DNA from: Alentia gelatinosa
Lineage: Eukaryota > Annelida > Polychaeta > Phyllodocida > Polynoidae
Direction of reading: 5' to 3'
DNA length: 64,000 nt
Assembly (NCBI GenBank): GCA_950022655.1
Contig: OX465583.1
Coordinates: 68,645,152-68,709,151 of the forward strand
Shown here in pieces: positions 20,379 through 31,370 of the stretch (position 1 is the first letter of the stretch; every line of letters starts with the position of its first letter). The notes under the pieces are model-generated. The model was not told the origin of the DNA. It searched no databases and saw only the letters and a program-made list of their open reading frames with translations. The translations under genes and the position numbers were made by a program.

Positions 20379-21340
20379 AATGAGATTGGGAACTTCGGTG
20401 ACTCATCGAGGGATGACATACACAAAAGACAGCAGTCATCCTTATGTACATTTCATAGGTCTTAAACACATATATAGGTCCTAAACACATTATATATTTC
20501 AGCTTACAAAACTGCAATGGCCTGGAATGAACTGCCGCATGACCGAAAAACTTTACAGTCTTATGATGCGTTCTCAAAATCCAAGAAACGAAGCCTAAAT
20601 GCCAAACAAGGTCAATATTACTAAATTTGAAAGGAAATTAGTATCGATCACCTCAGTGGAATTGTCCTAGCCCACCCAGCCCTACCTACACGTTAAGTAA
20701 CTGTATTGTATAAACTTGACGCTCATCATGTACATATATAACCTAGATGTAAGGTTTAACCATTATGAATTTTTATATGAGTAAAAAGTGCCTGATTCAA
20801 AGGCTCAACCGGTGAACTGACAATGGTCAAAACTATTCTTTTGTTATCGAAATTTCTTTTTCATATAATCAGCATGCTATGGAACTATACATTGGCCCTG
20901 GAGCCTACTATCACCCTAGTACTGTCACTCTAGAATAAAAAAGAATTCAATATGATGAGCCACCTCAGTAGATCTATAATCAATAACTAGAACTTATCAG
21001 GTGGTGAACATAAGGTAAAGGATTGTATGAACGACTGTTCGTACTATTGTAGCTTCAGAAGATTCCCATTTGTAGTGCTCTGTGACTTGATCATCGGTCT
21101 CGGCCACACACCTGTGTCACCTCCCCAAGAAGAGGAAGCGGACGAGGGTTAAAGAACTACTCTGTGTGTTGTGTAACCATACCGACCAGACCTCTTAAGT
21201 CATCCATGGTTATTTTCATCTTCTTTTTATCCAGGTCAAGGTCGCGTGTTTACGTAATGGCACTCTGTGTAGTCGTGTTTTTTTTTTAAACCACGCCCTT
21301 TGGATGGAAGTGGAAAAAGAAACAGTAGGGTCTGGGACCA
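20379..21340. other. Unassigned intergenic DNA
   Basis: No repeat partner, and only short frames. A TTTTTTTTAA stretch lies near 21280. Confidence 0.35.
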
Positions 21341-21341
21341 T

Positions 21342-21595
21342 TTTTATCATCCGTGGTATACAAATTACCCATTGAGAATTTATGGGGACTCGGTAGACCA
21401 CTATCCATTGTTTAAAAACTGTTAAATACCATAGCCGTGGTATACGGATTAAAATCCGTGGTATACGACCTCAAACCCATTGTATACATAGACAATAATC
21501 GATGGTTTTGTGGATAGCTATTGTTATACTCTTTGATATGGCAAATACTGGGCTTAATTCATTCGAAAAGATGGATAATAAATGCAACAAACGAT
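21342..21595. mobile_element. A unit (GATAATAAA family) with an internal B scar
   Basis: TTTTTATCATCCGTGGTATA to AAAAGATGGATAATAAATGC. At about 21486-21515 it holds GACAATAATCGATGGTTTTG, then TGGATAG, a short piece of the B arm, as if a palindrome once inserted and was mostly lost. Confidence 0.65.
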
Positions 21596-21740
21596 GTAAA
21601 CTACTCGATGTAAACCACTCGAGGTTGACGCCGTAACACACTCGCTAGCGCTCGTGTATCACAACGCGTCAACCTCTCGTGGTTTATGGCCGCCTATCCA
21701 CAAAACCATCGATTATTGTCTATATTATCTATAAATTACA
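21570..21740. mobile_element. Palindromic B unit (GGTTTTGTGG family), left arm shortened
   Basis: The right arm CCTCTCGTGGTTTATGGCCG, then CCTATCCACAAAACCATCG, is complete. The left arm keeps only GTAAACCACTCGAGGTTGAC. The centre CACTCGCTAGCGCTCGTG is intact. Confidence 0.75.
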
Positions 21741-21899
21741 TTCAACGTATGAACAATGTTACACATGCTTATGAAGATCCATGTGTACGAAATAATATTT
21801 TGTATGGTCATGATAAAAATGGACAGTGCAGTGGTAACGTTTATGAAGGGATTCGACTTTGTAAATATTGAACACATTATAAGGGACTTACTCTCATGG
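21741..21899. other. Spacer between two palindromic units
   Basis: AT-rich and unassigned. Confidence 0.3.
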
Positions 21900-22060
21900 A
21901 GTATAGATAAAAATCCATGGTTTTGTGGACAGGCGGCCGTAAACCGCGAGAAGTTGTTGTGTAGTAATACACGAGCATCAGCGATTGTGTTACGACGTCA
22001 ACCTCGAGTGGTTCAGAGCCGCCTGGCCACATAACCATCGCTTGTTTTATTCAATATCCA
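21900..22060. mobile_element. Palindromic B unit (GGTTTTGTGGACAGGCGGCCG family)
   Basis: CCATGGTTTTGTGGACAGGC, then GGCCGTAAACCGCGAG, pairs with CTCGAGTGGTTCAGAGCCGC, then CTGGCCACATAACCATCG. The centre is ACACGAGCATCAGCGATTGT. Confidence 0.8.
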
Positions 22061-22312
22061 TCTTCTCCAATAAATTAAACCCAGGAATTCCCATGTCAAG
22101 GGTATATCAATAGGATTTTTTTTTCTATAGCACTGAGGGACTATTTTCCCGCATACAATGATTTTGAAGGCCGTATACCACGGGTTTGAATCCACATACC
22201 ACAGTTATGGTATCTGACAGGCTTTATATACTGGGTCAGGCTTTGCTGAATCTCCCATATAGTCTCAATAGGAACCTGGTATATATGATGGATAATAAAG
22301 CCATGGGACATC
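22061..22312. mobile_element. A unit (GATAATAAA family)
   Basis: TAAATTAAACCCAGGAATTC, GTATACCACGGGTTTGAATC, TATGGTATCTGACAGGCTTT and the end TATGATGGATAATAAAG. It follows its B unit directly. Confidence 0.7.
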
Positions 22313-22535
22313 AACACAGGGCTCGTATTGCACTGGGAGATGATACGACACAGTGGTGGGCCATGGCAGGTTGGAGGAGTGTGTGTGAGGGTTGGCAGCA
22401 ACAGGCAGCAGGGACATGGGGAGAAGAAGAGGCGGAACCAGGGCTCACATTGACCGGGGAGGGAGCCGCTAGGCGCCACATCAAAGTGCTACTGGCGGTG
22501 ATACAAAGCAGGCCTGAATGTCCCCACCCGCAACT
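22313..22535. other. Unassigned spacer
   Basis: GC-moderate single-copy sequence between an A unit and the large minisatellite. Several frames run through it, and none is recognised. Confidence 0.3.
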
Positions 22536-25500
22536 ACCAGCCACAGCCAAATAGCCCACCAGCCACTGACTGAACCCACCAGCCAACCTAACAGCCAGCC
22601 AACCAACCACCGACTGCACCCATCAGCCAGTCAAACAGCCCCACCAACCAACCACCGACTGAAACCCCCAGCCAGCCTAACAGCCACAGCCTAACAGCCC
22701 CACCAACAAACCACCGACTGAACCCCCCAGCCAGCCTAACAGCCACAGCCTAACAGCCCCACCAACCAACCACCGACTGAACCCATCTGCCAGTCAAAGA
22801 GCCCCGCCAACCAACCACCGACTGAACCCCCCAACCAGTTAAATAACCCACCAACCAACCACCGACTGAACCCCCCAACCAGTTAAATAACCCACCAACC
22901 AACCACTGACTTAACCCACCAGTCAGCCTAACAGCCCGCCAACCAACCACCGACTGAACCCCCCAGCCAGCCTTACAGCCACAGCCTAACAGCCCCATCA
23001 ACCAACCACCAACTGAACCCACCAACCAGTTAAATAACCCCACCAACCACCCACAGACTGAACCCATCAGCCCGTCAAACAGCCACAGCCTAACAGCCCC
23101 TTCAACCAACCACCAACTGAACCCAACAACCAGTTAAATAACCCGCCAGCCAACCACCGACTGAACCCACCAACCAACCTAACAGCCCGCCAACCAACCA
23201 TCGACTGCACCCACCAGCCAGCCTAACAGCCACAGCCTAACAGCGCCTTCAACCAACCACCGACTTAACCCATCAGCCAGTCAAAGAGCCCCGCCAACCA
23301 ACCACCGACTGAACCCATCAGCCAGTCAAAGAGCCCCACCAACCAACCACCGACTGAACCCATCAGCCAGCCTAACAGCCACAGCCTAACAGCCCCACCA
23401 ACCAACCACCGACTGAACCCCCCAGCCAGCCTAACAGCCACAGCCTAACAGCCCCACCAACCAACCACCGACTGAACCCCCCAGCCAGCCTAACAGCCAC
23501 AGCCTAACAGCCCCATAAACCAACCACCAACTGAACCCACCAGCCAGTCAAACAGCCCCACCAACCAACTACCGACTGAACCCATCTGCCAGTCAAAGAG
23601 CCCCGCCAACCAACCACCGACTGAACCCATCAGCCAGTCAAAGAGCCCCACCAAACAACCACCGACTGAACCCATCAGCCAGTCAAAGAGCCCCGCCAAC
23701 CAACCACCGACTGAACCCATCAGCCAGTCAAAGAGCCCCACCAACCAACCACCGACTGAACCCCCCAGCCAGCCTAACAGCCACAGCCTAACAGCCCCAT
23801 CAACCAACCACCGACTGCACCCATCAGCCAGCCTAACAGCCACAGCCTAACAGCCCCATCAACCAACCACCGACTGAACCCACCAGTCAGTCAAACAGCC
23901 CCACCAACCAACCACCGACTTAACCCACCAGACAACCTAACAGCCCGCCAACCAACGACCGACTGCACCCATCAGCCAGCCTAACAGCCACAGCCTAACA
24001 GCCCCATCAACCAACCACCGACTGAACCCACCAGTCAGCCTAACAGCCCGCCAACCAACCACCGACTGAACCCACCAACCAGTTAAATAACCCGCCAACC
24101 AACCACTGACTGAACCTACCAGTCAGACTAACAGCCCGCCAACCAACCACCGACTTAACCCACCAGCCAGCCCAACAGCCCCACCAACCAACCACCGACT
24201 GAACCCACCAGTCAGCCGAACAGCCCATCAACCAACCACCGACTGAACCCACCAGCGAGCCTAACAGCCACAGCCTAACAGCCCCACCAACCAACCACCG
24301 ACTGAACCCCCCAGCCAGCCTAACAGCCACAGCCTAACAGCCCCATAAACCAACCACCAACTGAACCCACCAGCCAGTCAAACAGCCCCACCAACCAACT
24401 ACCGACTGAACCCATCTGCCAGTCAAAGAGCCCCGCCAACCAACCACCGACTGAACCCATCAGCCAGTCAAAGAGCCCCACCAAACAACCACCGACTGAA
24501 CCCCCCAGCCAGCCTAACAGCCACAGCCTAACAGCCCCACCAACCAACCACCGACTGAACCCCCCAGCCAGCCTAACAGCCACAGCCTAACAGCCCCATA
24601 AACCAACCACCAACTGAACCCACCAGCCAGTCAAACAGCCCCACCAACCAACTACCGACTGAACCCATCTGCCAGTCAAAGAGCCCCGCCAACCAACCAC
24701 CGACTGAACCCATCAGCCAGTCAAAGAGCCCCACCAAACAACCACCGACTGAACCCATCAGCCAGTCAAAGAGCCCCGCCAACCAACCACCGACTGAACC
24801 CATCAGCCAGTCAAAGAGCCCCACCAACCAACCACCGACTGAACCCCCCAGCCAGCCTAACAGCCACAGCCTAACAGCCCCATCAACCAACCACCGACTG
24901 CACCCATCAGCCAGCCTAACAGCCACAGCCTAACAGCCCCATCAACCAACCACCGACTGAACCCACCAGTCAGTCAAACAGCCCCACCAACCAACCACCG
25001 ACTTAACCCACCAGACAACCTAACAGCCCGCCAACCAACGACCGACTGCACCCATCAGCCAGCCTAACAGCCACAGCCTAACAGCCCCATCAACCAACCA
25101 CCGACTGAACCCACCAGTCAGCCTAACAGCCCGCCAACCAACCACCGACTGAACCCACCAACCAGTTAAATAACCCGCCAACCAACCACTGACTGAACCA
25201 ACCAGCGAGCCTAACAGCCCGCCAACCAACCACCGACTTAACCCACCAGCCAGCCCAACAGCCCCACCAACCAACCACCGACTGAACCCACCAGTCAGCC
25301 GAACAGCCCATCAACCAACCACTGACTGAACCCACCAGCGAGCCTAACAGCCCGCCAACCAACCACCGACTGAACCCACCAACCAGTTAAATAACCCACC
25401 AACCAACCACTGACTGAACCTACCAGCGAGCCTAACAGCCCGTCAACAAACCACCGACTGAACCCACCAGCGAGCCTAACAGCCCGCCAACCAACCACTG

Positions 25501-26490
25501 ACTGAACCCACCAACCAGTTAAATAACCCACCAACCAACCACTGACTGAACCTACCAGCGAGCCTAACAGCCCGTCAACCAACCACCGACTGAACCCACC
25601 AGTCAGCCTAACAGCCCGCCAACCAACCACCGACTGAACCCACCAACCAGTTAAATAACCCACCAACCAACCACCGACTGAACCCACCAACCAATTAAAT
25701 AACCCGCCAACCAACCACCGACTGAACCCACCAACCAGTTAAATAACCCACCAACCAACCACTGACTGAACCCACCAGCGAGCCTAACAGCCCGCCAACC
25801 AACCACCGACTGAACCCACCAGTCAGCCTAACAGCCCGCCAACCAACCACCGACTGAACCCACCAACCAGTTAAATAACCCACCAACCAACCACCGACTG
25901 AACCCCCCAACCAGTTAAATAACCCACCAACCAACCACCGACTTAACCCACCAGACAACCTAACAGCCCGCCAACCAACGACCGACTGCACCCATCAGCC
26001 AGCCTAACAGCCACAGCCTAACAGCCCCATCAACCAACCACCGACTGAACCCACCAGTCAGCCTAACAGCCCGCCAACCAACCACCGACTGAACCCACCA
26101 ACCAGTTAAATAACCCACCAACCAACCACTGACTGAACCTACCAGCGAGCCTAACAGCCCGTCAACAAACCACCGACTGAACCCACCAGCGAGCCTAACA
26201 GCCCGCCAACCAACCACCGACTGAACCCACCAACCAGTTAAATAACCCACCAACCAACCACTGACTGAACCTACCAGCGAGCCTAACAGCCCGTCAACCA
26301 ACCACCGACTGAACCCACCAGTCAGCCTAACAGCCCGCCAACCAACCACCGACTGAACCCACCAACCAGTTAAATAACCCGCCAACCAACCACCGACTGA
26401 ACCCACCAGCGACAGCCAGACAGCCCTCCAACCACTGACTTCACCCACCACCCACCAACCACAGCCTAACAGCCCGCCAACCAACCACCG
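22536..26490. repeat. About 4 kb minisatellite (unit near 45 bp) with a 1083 bp higher-order repeat
   Basis: The basic unit is CCAACCAACCACCGACTGAA, then CCCACCAGCCAGTCAAACAG, then CCCCA, with longer variants adding CTAACAGCCACAG. The block starting near 23480 is repeated near 24563, apparently without change for over 600 bp. Other long matches lie 941 and 720 bp apart. The minus-strand frames (Trp/Gly/Val-rich) are readthroughs of the repeat. Confidence 0.95.
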
Positions 26491-26496
26491 ACTTCA

Positions 26497-26580
26497 ACTA
26501 GAAATATCTAGGAAAAATATTCCGTGGAGGATTATGTCACAAATGTTAGCCCATTAGTCAATGTGAGGGTTGAGAAAAAT
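26497..26580. mobile_element. A unit, left half missing
   Basis: AAAAATATTCCGTGGAGGAT, TATGTCAC and GCCCATTAGTCAATGTG match the right half of 16373-16519. The left half is replaced by the minisatellite, which stops inside the unit. Confidence 0.65.
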
Positions 26581-26581
26581 T

Positions 26582-26728
26582 CAGAAACCCATTCAAGTTT
26601 AGTGTCAGAACTTGATCCCATGTCGTTTGAATCGCTACGTAATTAATGCGGCTTCGCCTTGTGAATTACTACGCGATTCAAACTCGATGGGATACAAGCC
26701 CGGACTCTAAACTCTCATAGGTTTCCTC
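26582..26728. mobile_element. Palindromic B unit (ATCGAGTTTGAATC family)
   Basis: CAGAAACCCATTCAAG, CTTGATCCCATGTCGTTTG, centre AATGCGGCTTCGCCTTGTGA, then GATTCAAACTCGATGGGATA and CATAGGTTTCC. Close to 16520-16664. Confidence 0.85.
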
Positions 26729-26829
26729 TACAGTAACTCAAACATGCACCCTCCTCTCGCTTGCAACACATCATACCCCAGATCCCAATCTCCAGTTTTT
26801 GTGTACAAAAAATCACACCGGAAGTGCCA

Positions 26830-26960
26830 GCCTCTATGCGCCTGCGCAGTGCGCATGCTGCCTGCGCGCGCATTCTACGCATGCGCAAATGAGAGCCCAC
26901 CACCCCCACCGAGCGGCGGGGTCAGTCTAGTGACCCCGGAGCCTCGCTTTCGATGTCGGT
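26830..26960. promoter_or_regulatory. CpG-rich island with NRF-1-like sites
   Basis: CGCCTGCGCAGTGCGCATGC (about 26839) and TACGCATGCGCAAA (about 26876) resemble the NRF-1 palindrome. The segment is rich in CpG (CTGCGCGCGC, GAGCGGCGGGG). About 110 bp downstream, ACAAAGATGGC begins an 73-codon frame with a possible donor CAAGGTATAG near 27281. This fits a promoter and first exon, but no product is recognised. Confidence 0.25.
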
Positions 26961-27300
26961 ATCCAATGTGCGGTTTTTATGTGAATGAAAAAAAAAAGCA
27001 GTAGGCAGCGCAAGCTCGGTTTGAGCAAATAAAAGCTTGTGTAGACCCGAGCCAACTAAAACTACAAAGATGGCAAATGGCCGCTATACGGTATCAGGAG
27101 CACCAGCCATCAGCATCAGCTATGTGCTACTTAGTAGGTCCGTTCCGCATACCAATAGGTGCACAGTGGGCTCGCTGGCCTATCCAATGTCCGTGCCACC
27201 TCTAAGGAATACTGCAGGTTTTTTTTTTGCTTCAGTAGAATGCCGATGTGTAATCGGATTTCCTTCAGTGCTGCTATTCAAGGTATAGGTGTCTAGATGC
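26961..27300. other. Single-copy DNA downstream of the CpG island
   Basis: No repeat noticed, and no recognised protein. It includes runs of A (26988) and T (27220). Confidence 0.3.
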
Positions 27301-27308
27301 GTTTAGGT

Positions 27309-27547
27309 TTTTATTATCCATGGTATACAGAGACCCCATTGAAAATATATGTAAACCACGACCCATTATATAAAACCTGTCAGATACCATAACTGCGGTA
27401 TATGGATTCTTATCTGTGGTATACGGCCTCAAAACCATGGTATACAGAGAAAATAGCCCCTTTGTGCTGTAGAGCAAAGAAATAGTTTACACCCTTTTAT
27501 ATGGCAATTAGTGGGTTTAATTTATTTTAAAGGATGGATAATGAATG
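27309..27547. mobile_element. A unit (GATAATAAA family)
   Basis: TTTATTATCCATGGTATACA to AAAGGATGGATAATGAATG. The interior TATATAAAACCTGTCAGATA and GGTATACGGCCTCAAAACCA is shared widely. The ends form an inverted repeat. Confidence 0.8.
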
Positions 27548-27706
27548 CAACAAACGATGGTTTTGTGGGCAGGCGGCTCTATATACCACTCGAGGTTGAC
27601 GTCATAATACACTCGCTAGCGCTCGTATATTACTACGCGTCAGCCTCTAGTGGTTTACGGCCGCCCGTCCACAAAACCATTGATTATTGTCTATATATAC
27701 GTGAGG
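27540..27706. mobile_element. Palindromic B unit (GGTTTTGTGGACAGGCGGCCG family)
   Basis: ACGATGGTTTTGTGGGCAGG, then CGGCTC, pairs with GGCCGCCCGTCCACAAAACC, then ATTGATTATTGTC. The centre is ACTCGCTAGCGCTCGT. Its A unit lies immediately upstream. Confidence 0.85.
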
Positions 27707-28495
27707 ATTGGGGTTTACAACAGTATCAAACAGCTATTGAGTTTGAAAGCGCTAATGTCTGGGACACACCAACTGAGAAATACAGCGATTTACGGAATCG
27801 TCCACACAAAATTGGAAATCTGAAATAAATCTACTACACTCTAGCCCTGGAGCCTACTGAAAATAGGAGTGTTATCAAAATCCTAGTGGACACCTCAAGA
27901 ATAAATGAAGACTGAAAAACAGGCTGGTATGTGAGCTATAATCTTATATTTTATCTAATTATTGCCTCGGATATACTAAATCATCAGTGGGAGATATTGC
28001 TATGAAATAATATCTCACAAATATGCCATGTTGTGTTGGCGATTTTGGAAATTGCTGCTTTGTCTCGCTTGTCGTGTTCCCAGCTTAAAGTTATAATTCT
28101 GGATACTTTCATTTTGTATTACAATCCCATACGCTTGTTTGCCATTATAATACATAACACAGATACATTCCATTTGATTGGTTTCGAGTAATTGGGTGAA
28201 AGCAACCGTAACTGTTATCGGAAAACCTAACTACGACTCCAACGTTAGAAGACAAGATAACATATTATCTGATGTACTTTAACAACATAATCTGAATGTT
28301 GGAGCAAAGATAATATTGACTTTTACAAGAAAATTCCAATTACTACCTATACAAGATAGAGGACGGTTGTATCTGATAGACAGTGCTGGTAGCACCTCGA
28401 TCAAAACCCAATTCATTGCATTTTTGCTTTTAATTATTACGGCCGTGTCTATTAACCTAATTAACGTGCATTGTCAATTAGTCGGCAGCGCGGCT
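27707..28495. other. Unassigned intergenic DNA
   Basis: No repeat or gene. The frame starting at 28316 leads into the following element and is probably chance. Confidence 0.35.
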
Positions 28496-28502
28496 CCACT
28501 CT

Positions 28503-29125
28503 CTCTCAGTGACACTCTCCCAGCAGATATCCTGCGCTCTACTTCCTGTGGTTGCTTTGTATCTCTGCTCCAACCTGCCTGTTTGGGCTCAAATTTGGCC
28601 CATACGCCAGTTTTTCAATTATCATAAATTCTGAGAGATTTTCAGGGTATTTTGTGTTCTACATGTAAAAAGAGATGCACATATTTATATGGTAAATAAA
28701 ATACTCTCATTTCTATTATTATTTATGTCAAATCAGACACAGCCTCTGGGATTACTTTCTGCAGTGGAAAGCACCTCATGTGTTGCAGGGCTTTGTTTTG
28801 TCAACAATGCCATGTGCTCCTCTGAAGGAACAGTCTTATCAACTGTGAATTCCCATTATGAAATGGTTTAAGTCTGAAAAAGAAACAGCCGGATTGTCTG
28901 TGAAGCTCCTTTAACAATTCCCATATTTCCATACTCATGATATGTGGGTTCTTTGACTTGTATAACTTTTGATAGCTGTCTTGTTTTGAATCTGAAATTT
29001 TGGCTGGTTCCCCCTGTTCTTAGTGGATACCCTGAGAACCAGCATATGATGTCACTGGGTTCGAGCAGAGATTAAGCCAGCGCTAGTGCCGCAAAAGATC
29101 TGGGGGGAGAGTGTCTCAGTGAAAG
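28503..29125. mobile_element. Non-autonomous DNA transposon-like element, about 620 bp
   Basis: The left end CAGTGACACTCTCCCAGCAG, then AT and later TATCTCTGCTCC, is the imperfect inverse of the right end GAGCAGAGATTAAGCC, then AAAAGATCTGGGGGGAGAGT, then GTCTCAGTG. The interior aligns with 15064-15587. No transposase frame. Confidence 0.6.
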
Positions 29126-29177
29126 AAAGGCTCAGTACATCAGCCATATCTGCTTGCAACACATTGTAGCTGGAACA

Positions 29178-29300
29178 TTATCTTAGCCTGGTATAAAAGT
29201 CCATATCTTAACATTAGGAACTCGTACTCAACAGGCTTGCGAGTATGGTAACTCGCACTCAACGGGCGATATACAAATAAATATCACCAGGCTAAGATAA
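29178..29300. mobile_element. A unit (TTATCTTAGCCTGG family)
   Basis: ATTATCTTAGCCTGGTATAA to ATCACCAGGCTAAGATAAAA, a terminal inverted repeat of about 17 bp. The interior TTAACATTAGGAACTCGTAC links it to the TTTATCTCACCCC family. Confidence 0.8.
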
Positions 29301-29452
29301 AATCTGGAACATTTTCGTGCTTGGTCTGAGTCCCCATTCGCCATATCCTTTGGAGAGCTTCTGAATATTCACTCGGCTATCGCCTCGTTCATATTACGGT
29401 GCACTCCAAACTCAATGGCGAATGGATACACAGAGCAAACACTCGTCAGTTT
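29301..29452. mobile_element. Palindromic B unit (CATTCGCCATATCC family)
   Basis: The arms TCCCCATTCGCCATATCCTT, then TGGAG, and CACTCCAAACTCAATGGCGA, then ATGG, pair. The centre is TTCACTCGGCTATCGCCTCG, close to the common core. Relative of 62785-62930. Confidence 0.75.
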
Positions 29453-30275
29453 CTTTCTTAGCTTGTTGTAACTCCACTGCTCGGCACTATAGGGTACATA
29501 GCTATTGTGCTATGGAGGTGGCGATCTTGCCCCCGCCGCCACCTAAAACACCAGGTGGCGGGATCAATTATAGATGGATTTTACAAAAGAATGTGTTTCG
29601 GGGGTTTGGAATATTAGCCTCGTCTCAAAATTTTCTATAGATCATAACAGCTGATGACAGCGCTTGCCCCCCCCCCCCTCGCAAACTCCACTTTCCTGGT
29701 GGATAATAGTGGAAATAGCAATCACTCTGTGTCCTACAGTACGGTGTCCTGTCGTAACAAATCGGCACAACGGTAGTGGAGACATGATCGATCGGTATTC
29801 TACGTCCTTCAATAATGTTATACCCAACCCATTACACAAAGCAGTGCTAACCTAACGGTATCAGTATGCCAGTTTAATACTATGCCAGTATCACATAAAG
29901 AAAGGGCGTATGCACATCTGTAATACAACCATTGTATGAAAGATCAATGTTAGAACATTAAATACAATAAATCATCAGAAAAAGAACCCACAGGAACTGG
30001 GGCATCTTGGTATGAGAGGAACCCGATATTTTACGTTAATTGCACAACGAAAAGGCCTACTCAAACCGATGGGTGACAAGCAACTAATGGACTATTGACA
30101 TGAACTGACTATTCAGGCTTGTGCTGTCAAACTGTTCCCTGATATTCAGCTTGCATTTACCAGCATGATATGGCCTCACCGGAACGTTAATAAAATCTGT
30201 CAATACCCTATTTCTAATAGCTGGCTAGAAGTGTATACATTAGAAGAGAATCCTAAATTTAGTGAGGCATGTGCA
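29453..30275. other. Unassigned intergenic DNA
   Basis: It contains CCGCCGCCACCTAAAACACC (29537) and a run of about 11 C (29668). The ending AATACAATAAATCATCAG near 29963 resembles the phrase near 39738 (AATACAATAAAGATTAAAAG), possibly a shared retroelement 3' end. Confidence 0.3.
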
Positions 30276-30420
30276 TTTATCTCACCCCTGGCATTTTTAT
30301 CCCACAGACTTAACATTGGAAACTCGTACTAAACGCCCATGGAGTCTTGTTGAAAAATACTCAATAGGAGATGATGTCACGCATTTTAGCCAATAAGTCA
30401 GTGATAGAGGTGAAATAAAA
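30276..30420. mobile_element. A unit (TTTATCTCACCCC family)
   Basis: ATTTATCTCACCCCTGGCAT to ATAGAGGTGAAATAAAA. The interior CAGACTTAACATTGGAAACT, then CGTACTAAACG, and GGAGATGATGTCAC. Confidence 0.8.
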
Positions 30421-30545
30421 TCTGAACCGCACTCGATCCATAGCCACTGATAATACGCTGTTCATTTTGGTTTGCTGCATAATCTCACTTGGCATTGCCT
30501 CGTGAGATTACTCATGGATCATGGATCTCTATGTAGTTCCTTGTT
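30421..30545. mobile_element. Palindromic B unit, variant centre
   Basis: TCGATCCATAGCCAC at the left and GATCATGGATCTC at the right are partial arms. The centre is AATCTCACTTGGCATTGCCT, then CGTGAGATTA, a well-paired hairpin with an ATT loop in place of GAA/TTC. Confidence 0.65.
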
Positions 30546-30567
30546 ATTCCTTGTTAGCATGTGCAGC

Positions 30568-30696
30568 ATTTATATGGAACTGCATCGAGAATCATATAAA
30601 TAAACAATACGCCAAGAGTTTGGATAGGCCCCAACCGTCTATGAGGCAAAGCCGAGTGACGATTATGGCACATTCGAATGAATGTGTGGTTCTGGA
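30568..30696. mobile_element. Palindromic B unit (AATACTCCAC family)
   Basis: TTATATGGAACTGCATCGAG, CAATACGCCAAGAGTTTGGA, then TAGGCCCCAACCGTC. The centre is ATGAGGCAAAGCCGAGTGAC. The right arm is shortened (CATTCGAATGAATGTG). The A unit follows. Confidence 0.75.
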
Positions 30697-30896
30697 TTTA
30701 TCTCAACCCTTTCTATGACATTAAATAGCATTAGAATATCAGAGTAATAAGAATATACTTAGCAAATCCATATGACGTCATCTCACATTTTCTATACCAC
30801 GGCTGTGGCGTAGTATTGTCACTTTACGGGGGTGATTGTTGAGTATTTTTTCCTAATGTTATTTCTATGGCTAAACTTGTACCAGGGGTAAGACAA
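30697..30896. mobile_element. A unit (CCAGGGGTGAGATAA family)
   Basis: TTTATCTCAACCCTTTCTAT to CTTGTACCAGGGGTAAGACA. The interior TGTGGCGTAGTATTGTCACT, then TTACGGGGGTGATTGTTGAG, is shared with 37383 and 44325. Confidence 0.8.
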
Positions 30897-31130
30897 AAGT
30901 GAAGAACCAGTGCCTGGGAACAGAGCTATGGACACACTACCAGTGGAGACTGTCTCCAGCCTTGGGCTCCAGGAGAACCCTGTAAAGTTATAGATGTCAC
31001 TGCCGTCAATAGATCAATAGGGAGGTCCAAGATCAGCTTTCTCGCCAAGATGCGAGCATTGTGCCCGGCAGCTGTGTCGGCTTAGGGAAGGCCTGAGCAG
31101 GACTAGGATCGCAGGCAGTGTTATTGACAT
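30897..31130. other. Unassigned spacer
   Basis: Nothing recognised. Confidence 0.3.
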
Positions 31131-31370
31131 TTTATCCTACCTCTCATATAAATCTCCATAGGCTTAACATGGTGTGACTGTATGCCACAGTTATTATCCT
31201 ACCTCTCATATAAATCTCCATAGACTTAACATGGTGTGACTGTATGCCACAGTTATTATCTATTATTATTCTACAAAACTCGATGGGAATTGATGTTTTT
31301 ACAGAACTCATCCTGGGGCCTTGTTCTGTGAAAAGTAACAATTCCCCATCTCGTTTTGTAGCATGTACAT
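31131..31370. mobile_element. Bipartite element with a 62 bp tandem duplication in its A unit
   Basis: TTATCCTACCTCTCATATAA, then ATCTCCATAG, is present twice (about 31133 and 31195). It leads into a palindrome whose arms are CTACAAAACTCGATGGGAAT and ACAATTCCCCATCTCGTTTT, then GTAG, around a long loop. Confidence 0.7.

Noticed and set aside
22536..26490. Series of Trp/Gly/Val-rich minus-strand frames that look like a repeat membrane protein
   Set aside because: They are translations of the minisatellite, shift frame between units, and start and stop with array variants.
27511..27828. 105-codon frame across a palindromic element
   Set aside because: Most of it translates the B unit, and other copies of the element do not keep the frame.
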